A stretch of DNA of 64,000 nucleotides from Paralithodes platypus (taxonomy: Eukaryota; Arthropoda; Malacostraca; Decapoda; Lithodidae). A model generated the notes under the pieces. That model had not been told where the DNA came from. It did not search any database and saw nothing but the letters and a program-made list of their open reading frames with translations. Both the position numbers and the translations under genes were made by a program. The DNA is taken from contig CM064545.1 in the NCBI GenBank assembly GCA_032716605.1, positions 10,197,564 through 10,261,563 on the forward strand, given 5' to 3'. How positions within the stretch are numbered: position 1 is the stretch's first letter; the number at the start of each line of letters is the position of its first letter. Positions 45,480 to 57,869 of the stretch are shown here, in pieces.

Positions 45480-45720
45480 AAATACTAGGCATTAAACTTA
45501 CCGTAATCATAACCAATCACTACTTTTTACAATGGATTTGTAAGTCAATAACCACGAACGCCTTACTGATTAGGTGGAGAGAAACCTTGGAATAATACAA
45601 TTTGATATAATGCACCGACTAACAAAACTTCACACATGAATGCGGATGGCCTCTCCCGCCTTCTCCTACCACATATTGACACCGCCCACCTCCTTACCAC
45701 GATACAGCCGCCTAAATAAC
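45480..45720 (+). pseudogene. Second half of RNase H of Gypsy-2
   Basis: Text TVITNHYFLQW (usual TDH changed to TNH), LIRWRETLE and NADGLSRLLLPHIDTAH is the end of a Gypsy RNase H. It continues the segment ending at 45150. Confidence 0.8.
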
Positions 45721-45812
45721 AAATAGCCCGTGGATAAAATAGTCCCGCAAAACTTGCTTTTAATAAACCTAGAAAGATAAGAAACGCCCCTCCTGACTAC
45801 TGGCAGACTCCT

Positions 45813-46304
45813 TTAACACCTTACGAGCGGCCTAGGCGGTAATTTCTACGTACTGCTGCCCAGTGGGTGGTTTTACCATAAATGGCCTTCTTTCCGTGCT
45901 CTTTTTCATGCATAAACAAGAGCCAGAGTGTAATACAATTATGTATCCCTGAAAGGGCGTTAATTGAGCTTTCCAATGACACCTGAACCATCCTTCTACG
46001 ATCACTGGTTGTCTTGCAACGATCGTGCAACCGAAGGGCAAAATCGCTAAAATACGGTCATTTCGTTACATAATTACGTGTGTAGCGAGGGAGGGAGGGT
46101 GGATGTGTGTGTGGAGTAGATGTCAGTAGGCCCACGGCAGTCGTGGCGAGCGGTCATTAGGCAACCTACACTCCTCCCGTCGCTCGTCTCTATCTCTCAA
46201 GCCAATATTGCGCCAAATTTGCACACAGACTAAAGTCGGGCCCCGCCACATAGTCCAGGTTTTTAGATACAGACTTAAGTCGGGCCCCGCTACGAATGGG
46301 TTAA
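45813..46304. mobile_element. TTAA-flanked MITE C (484 bp)
   Basis: TTAA at 45813-45816 and 46301-46304. Ends CACCTTACGAGCGG and, in reverse complement, CCCATTCGTAGCGGGG form imperfect inverted repeats. A ~150-bp inner region matches MITE D (54023-54386) in opposite orientation, with TTGGTTGTCTTGCAAC-like text. Confidence 0.8.
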
Positions 46305-46800
46305 GGTCCTAATGAGAATTGGTGACCACCTATTTACCCCATCTGGCATACCCCAATGTCCACGACATTGAACACTAGGACCAAAATTGTTTGCAGAGCC
46401 AAAATTAACCCGTTGGATATCCGCTACCGACTGTGGTGGCTCTTAGACCGCAAGATTGTCTAAAACGGGATATAGCGGAGTGAGGATGTAGTGGATTTAT
46501 CCGACATTAATTTAAATATGTTTATAATTTATTGAAAACTACATACAACATTCCGTCAGCAGAAAAAGCCAGATAGATTAAAATCTTAAAAATTGTGGAT
46601 ACAACTACGTGCGATACGACGAACTCCAACTGCCTGTGAGAGGGTGTAGTTCTCCACACATAATAGTTTATAATATGTTATAAAGTATTTTATGTGTATG
46701 TGTATTCTGTGTATGCAGGCCAATGTGAGTGTCTAAGAATGTATGTCTGTATTGTATTATGAATACATAATTGGTCTGCACATTCCATAAACAAAACACA
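46305..46800. other. Unassigned sequence
   Basis: May hold the ends of Gypsy-2 and LINE-C. No domain is recognised. Confidence 0.4.
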
Positions 46801-46809
46801 CATACACAC

Positions 46810-48110
46810 AAGCTGGTACCTCATCAGATCCCATAACTTTCTTAACTTCAAACCTTCTTATATTTTCAAATATAAGTTCAGCTCTGGTTACTTCAATCCT
46901 GCTAATACCATCACTCTCCAATTCATCTCTGTGTTTCATAGAAGATTTCGTCTTTGCTATATACCGACCCCAACCTATTATTCATTACGTCACACATATC
47001 TATTACCTTTTCATATGTCTTATCGGCTCCTCTATATCCCGTTTCATATTGTTCATGGTACTGTTTATATGTCTATATAATAATTTAGGATAATTTTCAC
47101 ATTTACCCATTACCTTGTTCTCATAGTCCTATTATTTTGCTCTATTCATATTAACATATTCGTTTCTCTCCTGTCTACATGTATTCCAATTCCTCTCAGT
47201 ATACTGTATATTTGCCTCACTCTAGCCAAAGCTGCATCGTGCCTATGTAAGTCTGTTTTGCATTTCAAATTATACTCTGGGACAAATTGTTTAACTCCAT
47301 CTTCATACATTTTTAGAAACTTGTTATATTTATCTTGGGTGTTTTGCTCTTGCATAATGAGATTTCAGTCTACTTCCTTAAAATATGTACTCAAAGATTC
47401 GTAGTCAGCCTCACCATAGGTAAGGCTGGCACATTTATATCTCTCCTCTATAGTGTTTGATTTGCTCGATATCAGTTCCCATTTCAAAAATAAATGGTCA
47501 CTCTTGCCTATAGAATATAAATAATGAACCTAACCTATCTCGTGGGGATTTTTAGTTAAGATTAAGTCTAGTCTGGAAGGTTAATTTGCACTCATCATCC
47601 TAGTGCTTTTTCACATGCTTTGTAAGTACATTTGCTGGTGTTAATTCCAATAGGTGATTGCCCCAGGATCTCTGATTTGAATCTGCTTCTCGAAAGTCCC
47701 AATCGACCTTGCCACAATTGAAATCACCCATAGAAATCTTTTTTGTTTTGTTTTCATTAATAATCTCCTCAACGATAATATCATGTTTTCTATCATCTCT
47801 TCACACTCCAATTCGTTCCATATAAATCACTGACATATTTAATTCCTTCACTTCGGTATCAACAAGCTCAAATGCCACTACCTTTGCCATATAATTATTA
47901 AGCTCCACTTCCTCCGCCATCACACTATTCCTAATCATTATTGCCACCCCACCTCTTTCTTTCAGCTTCCTATCGTATCTCCACACATTATAGCCCTCAC
48001 TGATAATTATATTACTGTCCATATCCTGATTAAATGTTATCTTTGTCAAACCAACCATCTGGGGTTGATGTTGATCTCTTCTTATCATCTCATCGAATAC
48101 TAACTTTGTA
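46810..48110 (-). pseudogene. LINE-C ORF2: APE-type endonuclease and linker
   Basis: Minus-strand text includes MVGLTKITF and GGVAIMIRNSVMAEEVELN (47801-48088), SMGDFNCGKVDWDF near 47720, a linker (47146-47355) and the beginning of RT (VKKVMGSDEVPAC near 46810-46860). GDFN and the RGGGVA-like motif are standard for APE endonucleases of L2/CR1-type LINEs. Several frameshifts. RT blocks with FADD are absent, so the 3' part is deleted. Confidence 0.85.
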
Positions 48111-48169
48111 CTACTTATTCCATCTATATATATTAGTATAACAACTCAACACTCTCAGGTCGTCACCCA

Positions 48170-48528
48170 TGCCCTTTCTCTCTCTTCCTCCACTTCCCAG
48201 TTTCTCCTCCAGAACTACCCCCTCCTCTCCTCCACTTCTTTCCCGCCCCAAGTCCACACCACCAATCATCTCTACCCCCCCCCCCCCCCCTCCCTCCCTC
48301 CGTACCCTTCTTTTTGCTCCTCCCTCCTGTCCAAGCATTCCGGAACTTTATTGGCGTGCCATTTCCTCACTATCATTTCCAATACCCTCCAGAAAAACTG
48401 TTCCTTTTGTTCCAATGTTCGTTCGTAATTATTAAAATTTAGCCTCATCCTGTAGTTTGTTCATGATATCTCTCTCCTCTTGGGTAAGGTCTTATGTAGT
48501 ACTACATGCTTCACCTCATCGAATTTAC
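48170..48528 (-). pseudogene. LINE-C ORF1, C-terminal piece
   Basis: From the TTAA, the minus strand reads KFDEVKHVVLHKTLPK, then a shift, NNYERTLEQKEQFFWRVL and EMIVRKWHANKVPECLD. A Gly-rich stretch from a long C run (48279-48292) follows. The basic, aromatic text fits the end of a LINE ORF1. Confidence 0.7.
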
Positions 48529-48672
48529 TTAACCCTCTGAGTTCCATATACTCTTCCTGATTTGAATTTACTTAACCCTCTGAGTTCCTATACTCTTCCT
48601 GATTTGAATTCAATCGTCTAATAATTGCCAGAATACAGAAAAGAAAGGTGCCATCGATCCTCAGAGGGTTAA
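48529..48672. mobile_element. TTAA-flanked mini-MITE E (93 bp) with a duplicated left end
   Basis: 48576-48668 starts CCCTCTGAGTTCC and ends in the reverse complement of CCCTCTGAGG, between TTAA at 48572-48575 and 48669-48672. The 43 bases before it (from TTAA at 48529) repeat its left end plus AATTTAC. Confidence 0.75.
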
Positions 48673-49779
48673 CCTTTTCACTCTCGCTTATGTTTCTTGG
48701 ACACTTATAACCACTACTCTGCACTCTTAAGCGCTAATTGGGCTACCGTGGGACGATACACGTATGTTATCGCTCTGTTTTATCCCACAATAATTGCTTC
48801 TATATGCAATATATTAAACACCCGAATATAAAGCAAGACCCATACTATTATATAATTGGAAAACAAATCCCATAAGATCGAACTATCACACTAAAAAATA
48901 ATACATAAGATATATTAAATCGTTTTTCCGAGTTTACAAGGTCATAATTTTGTTATAAGCTGAGCAATAAATTGTGTATATAACATTTGAAGTATTTTTT
49001 CACGCTCTTTCCAAATGTGTCATCTGAATTTATTTATCACCAGTAGTTGTTTCTATAAGAATAAAATAAAAATTGGTACTTGGTGAATAATTATATATTA
49101 TGCAAACGTGACTAAAATAGTCAGTCTACATATATGTTCAGCAATAAGAATTATGTCTTGTACAATCTATTATATCTCAATAGAAAGAGGGAAGGCCAAT
49201 CTACAATATAAGAGTAGCAGAACCTACACACACAAAATAAATAATCTTCGATAAAAGTGACCAAAACAATTTAATGTTTTACCAACATCTTTCAAAATCG
49301 TACTGTCCTAATCATAATTTTCAGTAACGACAGTAGGTTTTCATATAATGAAATGACAAGTATTTTACATGCACTTTCCAAAAACATAATCATAATTTGT
49401 GGACCTTGTGGTTTGTATGAGTTTTTTTCTCAAATGGCATTACTAGATTGAAAGATTAATCATAATTTGTCTTGCATCAATAGTATTTTTTTATATGACT
49501 ATAAGATCACAGGAGTATATGATCTTGGTTTTCGGATTTGTACACACTAGCGTAGTATCATTCTGAGTATATTTTATCTTAAGGTGTTTTAGAGCTGTAA
49601 ATTATAGGGATACATACATATCATGGCATGAGGAAGAGAATAAAACAAACCCGAAGTCCCTAGTTCAAATATTTTACTTTATAGAAATATTTGTATATAG
49701 GCATTCGTCCGATATGAATCATAGCTCTCGGAACGGTATTATATTCAAATGAGTTATACGGTACACAGATATTAGCAAA

Positions 49780-49784
<5 letters not shown>

Positions 49785-49860
<76 letters not shown>
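49785..49860 (+). repeat. TA microsatellite, target of LINE-A
   Basis: Long TA runs directly before LINE-A. Similar TATATA follows its A-rich tail at 53262, fitting a target duplication in a TA run. Confidence 0.85.
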
Positions 49861-49863
<3 letters not shown>

Positions 49864-50209
49864 CCCTAGGGATAAGGGGGCCTCCATCTTATGGTGGAGG
49901 AAAAACAGAATATGCCCTATGCGTCCTACTGCGTGTGTCGTACAAGGCGACTAATAGGGGGAATGGGGGTAGATTGTAGGCACCAATCGAACAGGGCTAT
50001 ACCCATGAGAGGCTGTGGGCATTTGATAAGGAATCGCTGGAACTCCTGTTTCATTTGCTTGGCCTCTCTTACTGATTTCCTTTGTGCCTTACTTACACTG
50101 AGAGTAGTCCAGCATGCTCTTACAAACCCCTCCTCCTCCTATCTACTTCACTACACTTAACATGCACACCACACTTCCTCCTTCATAATTATTAAAAAAA
50201 AAAAAAATT

Positions 50210-51240
50210 ATGACGAACACAGGCCCAGCCTCGGAGTCCCCAGTGGGGGGCACCATAAGTGCCCCCACACATGCCCGATCTTCCCCTGACGACCCCTCTA
50301 AAGACTCTGGACCACGGCCTGTCACTCTTACTATCAACTTCTGCAATATTCACGGCCTCTCCTCTAATTTTCACTCTATCGAACACCATCTCTCCTCCTC
50401 CAAACCTGATCTTCTTTTCCTCACCGAAACTCAGGTGTCTGAAGCAACTGCCAGCAGCCCCTTCTCTGTATCCTCCTACTTTCTCTATTATAGTTTCAAA
50501 GCCAAAGGTGGATGTTGTGCATAAGTGCTCAACAAACTTACTTGCTCTCGTGTTCCCGATTTCGACTCCTCTGAATTCTCAACTTTATGGCTCAAACTAT
50601 CCTGTCATTCTCATACTAAATATTTCTGTGCTGTCTATCTTTCCCCTAACTCTACCGACTTTCCCAAATTCTTCGACTATCTAAACTCTAAAGTGGTACA
50701 CATTCTATCTATCTATCCCTTCTCTGAAATCTCCATCTTAGGAGATTTCAACGTTCACCACCGCCAATGGCTCTCCTCTCACTCTACTGACCCACCTGGT
50801 GAACAAGCCTACGTCTTTTCTATCATAAATGACCTAGAGCAGCTGGTCCAGCAACCCACCTGTATCCCGGATCGCTTCGGAGATCGGCCCAACATTCTTG
50901 ACTTATTTCTGACTTCTAACCCTTCTTCTTGTACTGTCAATCTTTTCTCTCCCTTGGGCTCCTCCGACCATAAACTTATCTCCGTCACCTGTCCTATCTC
51001 TTCAGTATGGCCATCCGACCCTCCCAGCCGGCGGCGCTTGTGGCACTTTGGCGCTGCCGACTGGGAGGCTCTCCGGCAGTACTTCTTTGATTTCCCATGG
51101 AATGACTTCTGCTTCCGTGGCCGAGGACCCTCGGAGAGTGCTGAACGCATTACCGAGGTAATCCTCTCGGGCATGGAAGCGTACATTTCATTTTCTTTCT
51201 CTCAGTCTAATGCAAACAAATCTTGGTTTACTCGCACGCT
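50210..51240 (+). pseudogene. LINE-A APE-type endonuclease domain
   Basis: It begins at the ATG at 50210. After a ~40-residue leader the domain starts TINFCNIHGLSSNF. LLFLTET holds the catalytic Glu, [11 protein letters not shown] the GDFN motif, and [10 protein letters not shown] the SDH motif. A TAA at 50522 interrupts in frame right after GGCCA. Reading continues in the same frame to about 51240, where a frameshift moves it to the RT frame. The domain nicks target DNA for reverse transcription. Confidence 0.92.
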
Positions 51241-53155
51241 AGTTCTACTGCTGTCCGCAACAAGGAGGAAGAATTCCAACGGTACCGACGCCTTAAAACT
51301 CAAGAATCTCATTCTTCTTATGTTTCTGCCCGGAATCAATCCAAATCTGTTCTTCGACTTGCCAAGCACTCTTTCATCAATAATAAATGCACTGAACTAT
51401 CCAACTCTATTTCTTCTCAAGCTTTCTGGCATCTAGCCAAAAACCTCTCCAACAACTTCTCTTCCCCGTCTTTCCCTCCCCTTTTCCACTCTGATGGCAC
51501 AACCATCACTTCTTCCTCTGACAAAGGTGAACTCTTTGCTCAAACTTTTGCCAGAAACTCAACCTTGGATGATTCCGGTGCTATTCCTCCCTCTCCACCC
51601 CCCTCTCTCCTACGTATGCCTAATATCCTAATCTCTTCTAAAGATGTACTTTCTACCCTCTCTGGCCTTAATACTAAGAAGGCGTACGGTCCGGACGGTG
51701 TTCCTCCTTTTGTACTTAAAAACTGTGCTTCCGTGCTGACTCCCTGCCTAGGCAAACTCTTTCGTCTCTGTCTCTCCTCTAACATTTTTCCTTCTTGCTG
51801 GAAGTTTGCTCTCATTCAACCTGTCCCAAAGAAGGGTGACCGCTCTCAACCCTCCAACTATCGTCCAATGGCTCTCATCTTTTGTATCTCTAAAGTTTTT
51901 GAAACTATTCTTGCTTCCAAATTTCTTAAGCATTTCTCTTCTCATAATCTGCTCTCAGATCGCCAGTATGGCTTCCTTATGGGTCGCTCTACTGGTGATC
52001 TTCTTTCATATCTTACTAACTCTTGGTCATCCAACTTTTGGGACTTTGGTGAGACTTTTTCTGTTGCATTAGACAAATCGAAGGCCTTCGATAGAGTCTG
52101 GCACAAATCTTTAATTTCCAAACTGCCCTCCTTCGGTTTCGGTCCCTCCATCTGTGCCTTTGTCTCTAATTTCCTTTCCGGCCGTTCCATAGCTGCAGTT
52201 GTGGACGGTCATCGCTCATTTACTCATCCTATCAACTCTGGTGTTCCTCAGAGTTCTGTTCTATCTCCTATTCTCTTTCTAATTTTCATAAATGATCTTC
52301 TCAACTGTACATCCAGTCCCATCCATTCATATGCAGACGACTCTACTTTACACCACTCAATTAGTTTTCCAGAATGCCCCAGCCTGCAATCCCTCATAAG
52401 TAAACGTAATGAAGCCATAAAATGCTTATCTTCTGATCTAGCTACTATTTCCAATTGGGGTAGAGAAAACCTTGTGGCATTTAATGCTTCCAAAACTCAA
52501 TTTATCCATCTTACTACCCGCCAGGAACCTCCAGAGGACTATCCCTTATTCTTCAACAATACAAAAATCAACCCTTCATCTTCCTTCAATGTTCTCGGTG
52601 TCTCTTTTTCTTCTGCTCTCACTTGGAAAGACCATATTACCAGTCTCGCTAAGGCAGCCTCCCAGAAGCTGGGTGTGCTCAACCGCCTCAAGGGGTTCGT
52701 TGTCGCTGCACAGCTTCTTGCTCTGTACAGGGGCACAGTGCGTCCTTGTATTGAGTATTGTTCACATGTGTGGGGAGGATCCTCTCACACTGCACTCATA
52801 GATAAAGTAGAAAGGAAAGCCTTTCATTAACTCCCGTCCAGTCACCAACTCTCTGCAATCTCTCTCTCTTCGCCGCAATGCTGCATCTCTCTCGCTATTC
52901 TATCGCTACTACAATAATCAGTGTTCCTTGGAGCTTTCCCAGTGTATATCACCTCCTCTACGTAGGGTACGTAGTACCCGCCTTGCAACACAATCCCACC
53001 CCTACTTTGTGCAACTCTCCAACCCTAGAGTGAAATGTTATTCTCAGACTTTCTTCTATTCAACTGCTGAGCTCTGGAACTCTCTCCCAGAATAAGTCTT
53101 TCCCTCTTCCTATGACTTAAATTGCTTCAAACTCCGTGTGTCCAGGCATTTTAGC
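51223..53155 (+). pseudogene. LINE-A reverse transcriptase
   Basis: 535 codons open from ~51240 to 52830. RT blocks in order: KKAYGPDGVPPF, PVPKKGDRSQPSNYRP, QYGFLMGRSTGD, ALDKSKAFDRVWH, SGVPQSSVLSP and SYADDSTLH with the catalytic Asp pair. A frameshift at about 52828 moves the C-terminal text (SLSLRRNAASLSLFYRYY, LWNSLPE) to another frame, with a stop near 53094. Relative to the 16973 copy, SGVPQGS has become SGVPQSS. Confidence 0.93.
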
Positions 53156-53659
53156 TCAAACGTCCCTTGATTTCGGCCCTGTCACTCGTTGAAATCTGGG
53201 GGAGGCACTCGCTGCAGGCAGTTATGCCTTTTGTCTCCCTCATTCACATAGAAAAAAAAATATATATACTGTATATATAAAATAAAATAATACCATTCTA
53301 GGACATAAAACCAAATCATATATTATTTTAGATATACTGACCCGTAGTCCAAGCGAAATATCTAACATGTTTAAAGTGATTGTCCAGCGTACTGTCCGGT
53401 CTGCCTGCTGCTGAAAGACTGAGGCTCAGATCTAGTCTACTTCTCACGGTGAAGGAGGTTGACTGGGAGCAGTGTTGCCAAGGGTTTCAATCAGCGTGTC
53501 ACTACCAAAACTTATCGTAGCCTAATTTATATGAAATTTGAGTATTCAGTTTTCATTCAATTGATTTGTAAAGTATCGAATACGCTAATTGCATATCCTT
53601 GCATTTAGGGACACCCTTCCTGAAAATGTAATTCGCGTTTCCATCTGTGACAGGGTTAA

Positions 53660-54018
53660 CATCCATGTGACTGTCATAATTTTTTCCACTATCTTCTTTG
53701 ACTTAAAGTGCACTTAAATCAGTCGCAACTTTCCTTTAGTTTTTCCCTACTTGTTTAATTTCATCAATATCACTCTCCCACTATTTTCCCCCTTCATTTA
53801 AAGCATCCAAAATACTCTGGGTTCTTGCCATGTCTGACTCTTCCTTATCCTTTTTTATATGAATGTGTTTCTCTGCATCCTCGAAGAACAACAAGGACTA
53901 TATTCTCTCTACTATATTCTTGACAATTTGTTGTTTATTTTTTACAACTCTTACCACTACCTTCTCAAAATCCTTACGAGCTGTGCTGTTGGCTTTCTTT
54001 TGAGTCTCCATGATTTCT
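53660..54018 (-). pseudogene. LINE-C ORF1, middle piece
   Basis: From the MITE D site the minus strand reads KEIMETQKKANSTARKDFEK and VVKNKQQIVKNI to a stop, then after a shift MARTQSILDALNEGGK and ESDIDEIKQVGKN. The heptad-like Leu/Ile/Val spacing suggests a coiled coil, as in many LINE ORF1 proteins. Confidence 0.75.
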
Positions 54019-54390
54019 TTAACCCCTTCCCAGTGGACGGGCACCAAAATCCGCCTATTATGTGTTATGGGAGTGAGGCAAGCGTGTGCAGGCAGCACAG
54101 GACCCCTTCGTCCGTCGCTCACCATGGCTTGCACTGACATAATTGAGAGACGTCTGTCACACCAATGCAGCGTTACACATTGCGAAAACAGCTCACAATC
54201 GCAAAATGTTATCAATTTTGGCCGACCTTTGCAAGATAGTTGCAAGACAACCAATGGTGTCATTGGAGAGCTCTATTATTGTACGTTCACGGACTTATCA
54301 TTGCATTACGTTCTGGCTCTTGTCTATGCATGAAAATGTGCAGGGAATGAAGGTCAATTAGGGCCAAACGACCCGCAGGCAGAGAGTTAA
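54019..54390. mobile_element. TTAA-flanked MITE D (364 bp)
   Basis: TTAA at 54019-54022 and 54387-54390. Ends CCCCTTCCCAG and, in reverse complement, CTCTCTGCCTG. Inner sequence matches MITE C. Removing it restores the ORF1 codons for HEVYFKEIMETQ. Confidence 0.82.
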
Positions 54391-54503
54391 AGTAAACCTC
54401 ATGCTGTTTCTCCTCCTCCACCCATATATTCCTATCCTCCTGTATTTGTTTTACTTTTGTTTCTACTTTTTCATGTTCATCCTATAATTTTTAAGCTGGG
54501 CTT
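54391..54503 (-). pseudogene. LINE-C ORF1, coiled-coil piece between MITE D and piggyBac
   Basis: Minus-strand text AQLKNYR, then after a one-base shift DEHEKVETKVKQIQEDRN and IWVEEEKQHEVYF. The charged heptad pattern continues both neighbouring pieces. Confidence 0.75.
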
Positions 54504-54699
54504 TTAACCCTCCAGACCCGGTTGGGCTCTGAGAAACCCATAACAAACACAGCCCGCGCAACCCGGACGGGCTCTGAGGCTCCGAGTGCTTGCGTACGTG
54601 CTTTCGAATGGCGCGCATAAATTTTTGGTATCGTGGGTGGTAGATGGCGCCAACAGACGTGAACTACGCCACAACAACAGTATCTACCCCGACGCCATC

Positions 54700-55767
54700 A
54701 TGGATAGTACGCCAAATAGTGATTCTGCTGTGTCCGATACCGTGCTCCCTACGACGCCCGCCCAAGCTCGTCGCGTCTTACGCAGACGCCACCGCCTAAA
54801 TGTGTTATCTCCTGGAGGTATTGAGCAGACATTACGAATATATGAGCGTGCTGATGAAGTGCATAATGTTGACGATGAAGACTGATAAATCGGCTAATTA
54901 TCAGTCGAGTGATTATGGCGATGAGAGTGACAAAGACGCTAAATTCGTGGGATTTGCGAGTGAACATGAGAGTGATGAAGGTGATGTAGCAGCTTTCGCG
55001 GAAGCTGTTTTAGCTGAAGACAGTGAAGTGGGGAAAGTGAGTGAGTGGGAGAGTTCAAGGTCACTCTCCAAGTTTCAGTTGAGTGACACGACTCCAAGCC
55101 CTTCGCCAGCTAAATCGCCTTTCAAGCTACGCTTCTATAAGAAACAGATACTTCAAAAGGCGGCCGTGGCCACAGCCAGGGAAGAATCCAAAAGACTTGG
55201 TGAGGATGAGGCTGTGAGTGAGGGTGAGCGTGGTGACTCATCTCGCCCGCCATTGTCTCCCTTATCTCTCCAAGCCACCCAAGATGACCCGGGCGCCCCG
55301 CATTCTTCCCCACCACCCCCACCACTGCCAAGGGTTGAGGACCCCCCATTTTCGGCCTATTTGCCTCCTAGGTCCCCCGACAGGAGACATAATGCTACCG
55401 AAAAGGGGAATGGCAGGAAATATACTAGGCGGGCTTTGTTCGAGGCTCCCGCGGCGTCCACCCCTGCCAGCCCCAGCCATACGCCCCCGCAACTTTCCCC
55501 ACGGTCCTCCCCACCTCTCCAGCCGTCAACATATGTTTCTGACGAAGTCTTTGAGCTCGCATCACCAATACCTGGGCCTAGTGACGGTGAAACATTGCTT
55601 TCTGCCACTCGTCGCAGGCCAAGGAGACCAGGACCTCGGGGGGGACATAGCCTCACCTGCCACTCCTTCCCCACCTCGCCCACGCCTCACTCGTCCCCGC
55701 CATGAGGTACAGGAGGGTTCAGGCATTACCTCCAATTTTCCCGCAGGCCCCAATGCTCCACCACATG
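54700..55767 (+). pseudogene. piggyBac transposase, N-terminal region (frameshifted)
   Basis: Starts at the ATG at 54700 (MDSTPNSDSAVSD). It reads one frame to 54885, a second to about 55640 and a third to 55767. The second shift falls at a run of seven G (near 55638). The region is acidic, Ser/Pro-rich and disordered, as in other piggyBac N-termini (DESDKDAKFVGFASEHESDE, then a long Pro-rich tract). It ends GPNAPPH directly at the LINE insertion point. Confidence 0.8.
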
Positions 55768-57869
55768 GAAGCAAACTTCCATAAACTTAGAGCTATGTTT
55801 AAAGAAACTGACTGGAGCTTTTTAATTCACAATAACGACATAAATACATCTTGGAAGTTATTCGAAGCCACTTACCTAAAAGCAGTGCAAGACTGCATAC
55901 CATCAAAAACTCGGCGTCCAGGCCATAATAATAAGCCCAAATGGTGGAATAAAGATATTTCAAACTGCCTGCTTGCTAAAAAATTTGCTAATGATAGATT
56001 AAAATCCTCACAAAATGACGAAGAACGGCTGAAATTTGTAGAGCTACGACGCAAAGCCAAAAAGTTAATTAAGCAAAGTAAAAAGACCTTAGAGTTACAT
56101 ATTGCGAATCAAAGTAAAACAAACCCGAAAGAATTCTATAGTTATATCAGAAAGAAAAAAGTTGTTACTTCAACTGTTGGACCGTTAGTCGATGAAAATG
56201 GAGAATACACCAAAGACGAAGAACAAATGAGTAATGCCCTCAATACCTTCTTTGCATCAGTTTTTACAACAGAAGACCTCAGTGATATCCCTACACCATC
56301 GCCGATTCAGATTGATAATTCAGATGTTCTAAGCAATATCACCGTTACAGAGAGAGAAGTATTGAATTGTTTAGATAAACTCAAGGTAAATAAAACGCCT
56401 GGACCTGATACAATCTCGCCTAGAGTTCTAAAGGAAGCTAAGGATGAGCTCTCTAAACCACTGACATTACTATTCAATAAATCCTTGCAGTCTGGAACTA
56501 TGCCTGATCAGTGGAAGCTAGCCAACGTAACACCGATATTAAAAAAAGGCAGCAAATCCCTACCCAGTAACTATCGTCCATTTAGCTTAACCTCAGTTGT
56601 ATGTAAAATGCTAGAAACGGTCATACGAGACAGACTCGTAAATCACTTAGAGGAAAATAACATACTTAAAGATACTCAACACGGCTTTCGTAAAAAACGT
56701 TCCTGTTTAACAAACCTCTTAGACTTCTTCCACGATATCCTCAACCTCTACGATGAGAGTAAAGCTGTAGATATTATATACCTTGATTTTCAAAAGGCCT
56801 TTGACAAAGTTCCCCACAAACGTTTACTGCTAAAACTAAAAGCGCATGGAATACAAGACGGTGTGTTGAAATGGATAGAAAATTGGCTCAGCGACAGAAA
56901 GCAAAGAGTAGTCATAAACGGTAAGGCATCAACTGGACCAATGTAAGCAGCGGGGTACCCCAGGGATCGGTACTAGGACCAATTCTCTTTCTAATTTACA
57001 TCAACGACATAGATGAGGGTCTCACCTGTACAATCTCAAAATTTGCTGACGATACAAAAATTGCAAATAGCGTACTCTCAAAAGAACAAGTTGACGATAT
57101 GCAACACAATCTAGATAAATTGTCATGTTGGGCCCAAATTTGGCAAATGAGTTTCAATGCGGATAAATGTAAAGTACTACATATCGGATACCTAAACGAG
57201 AAAGCAAACTATTCGATGAATGGCACTCAGCTTAAGAATGTAAACAGAGAAACCGATCTGGGAGTAACAATATCGAGTAACCTAAAACCGAGTCAACAAT
57301 GTTCAGAAGTTGTTAAGAAGGCAAACAAAATAATTGGCTTTATAGGCAGGTCATTTGAGCATAAATCCAAAGAAGTTATCCTAACCCTTTACAATTCATT
57401 AGTCCGCCCTCTTCTGGAATACTGCGTTCAATCCTGGTGCCCTTATTACCAAAAAGATATAAACAAGCTAGAACGAGTTCAACGTAGAGTTACCAAAATG
57501 ATACCTAGCCTAAAGAACAAACCATACGAAGAGCGTCTTAGAGAATTAAATCTATTTCCTTTAACCCAGCGCAGATTAAGAGGTGACTTAATTCAAGTGT
57601 TCAAAATCATCAAAGGCATCGACAATATGAACTGTAGTAAGTACTTCACTATTGACCAATCTAATTACACGCGGGGAAACGGTTGCAAAATTATTGGTAA
57701 ATCTTTTAACTCACACGAATCTAAGAATTTCTTCTTCAATCGAGTTGTCAACTTGTGGAATGGGCTTCCCCGAAACGTTATAGACTGCATCACCGTTGAT
57801 TCATTTAAACTCCGCGTAGACAAATATCTCGCGTCAAACCCGCGACTGACTGCGTTTGTAAATGAATAA
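55768..57869 (+). pseudogene. LINE-B2 reverse transcriptase, one frameshift
   Basis: RT blocks in order: NKTPGPDTISPRVLKE, LPSNYRPFSLTS, QHGFRKKRSC, DFQKAFDKVPH, SGVPQGSVLGPILFL, FADDTKIA. A one-base shift near 56935 splits the protein into 55768-56946 and ~56930-57869. The second part holds the catalytic FADD and the C-terminal text RPLLEYCVQSWCPYY and WNGLPRNVID. Apart from that shift the protein is open, so the insertion is fairly young. The ATG at 55702 belongs to piggyBac DNA, not the LINE. Confidence 0.93.

Larger units (their letters stand above)
42235..45720 (+). mobile_element. Ty3/Gypsy relic (Gypsy-2), plus strand
   Basis: Gag-like, protease-like, RT and RNase H segments follow in the standard order with many stops and frameshifts. 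No LTRs were found. The 3' part after RNase H is lost or split by the TTAA element at 45817. Confidence 0.88.
49861..53256 (+). mobile_element. LINE-A, near full length (3.4 kb)
   Basis: It starts CCCCCTAGGGATAAGGGGG, has a ~350-bp leader, then an endonuclease-RT protein, and ends CATTCACATAGAAAAAAAAA. The same 3' end is seen at 18066, and leader text at 45153. One stop and two frameshifts inactivate this copy. I do not assign a clade beyond APE-type non-LTR with YADD. Confidence 0.92.
48673..53655. mobile_element. Putative TTAA element containing a full LINE-A insertion
   Basis: It lies between TTAA at 48669-48672 and 53656-53659. Ends read CCTTTTCACTC and, in reverse complement, CCCTGTCACAG, a weak inverted repeat. 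Without LINE-A it would be about 1.6 kb and non-coding. The outer TTAA pair restores the LINE-C frame, so insertion boundaries are secure even though the element family is not. Confidence 0.5.

Noticed and set aside
55218..55784. Minus-strand and third-frame Pro/Gly-rich ORFs over the piggyBac N-terminus
   Set aside because: GC-rich shadows of the plus-strand transposase region. Only the last part of the 55218 frame is used, as the third segment of that gene.
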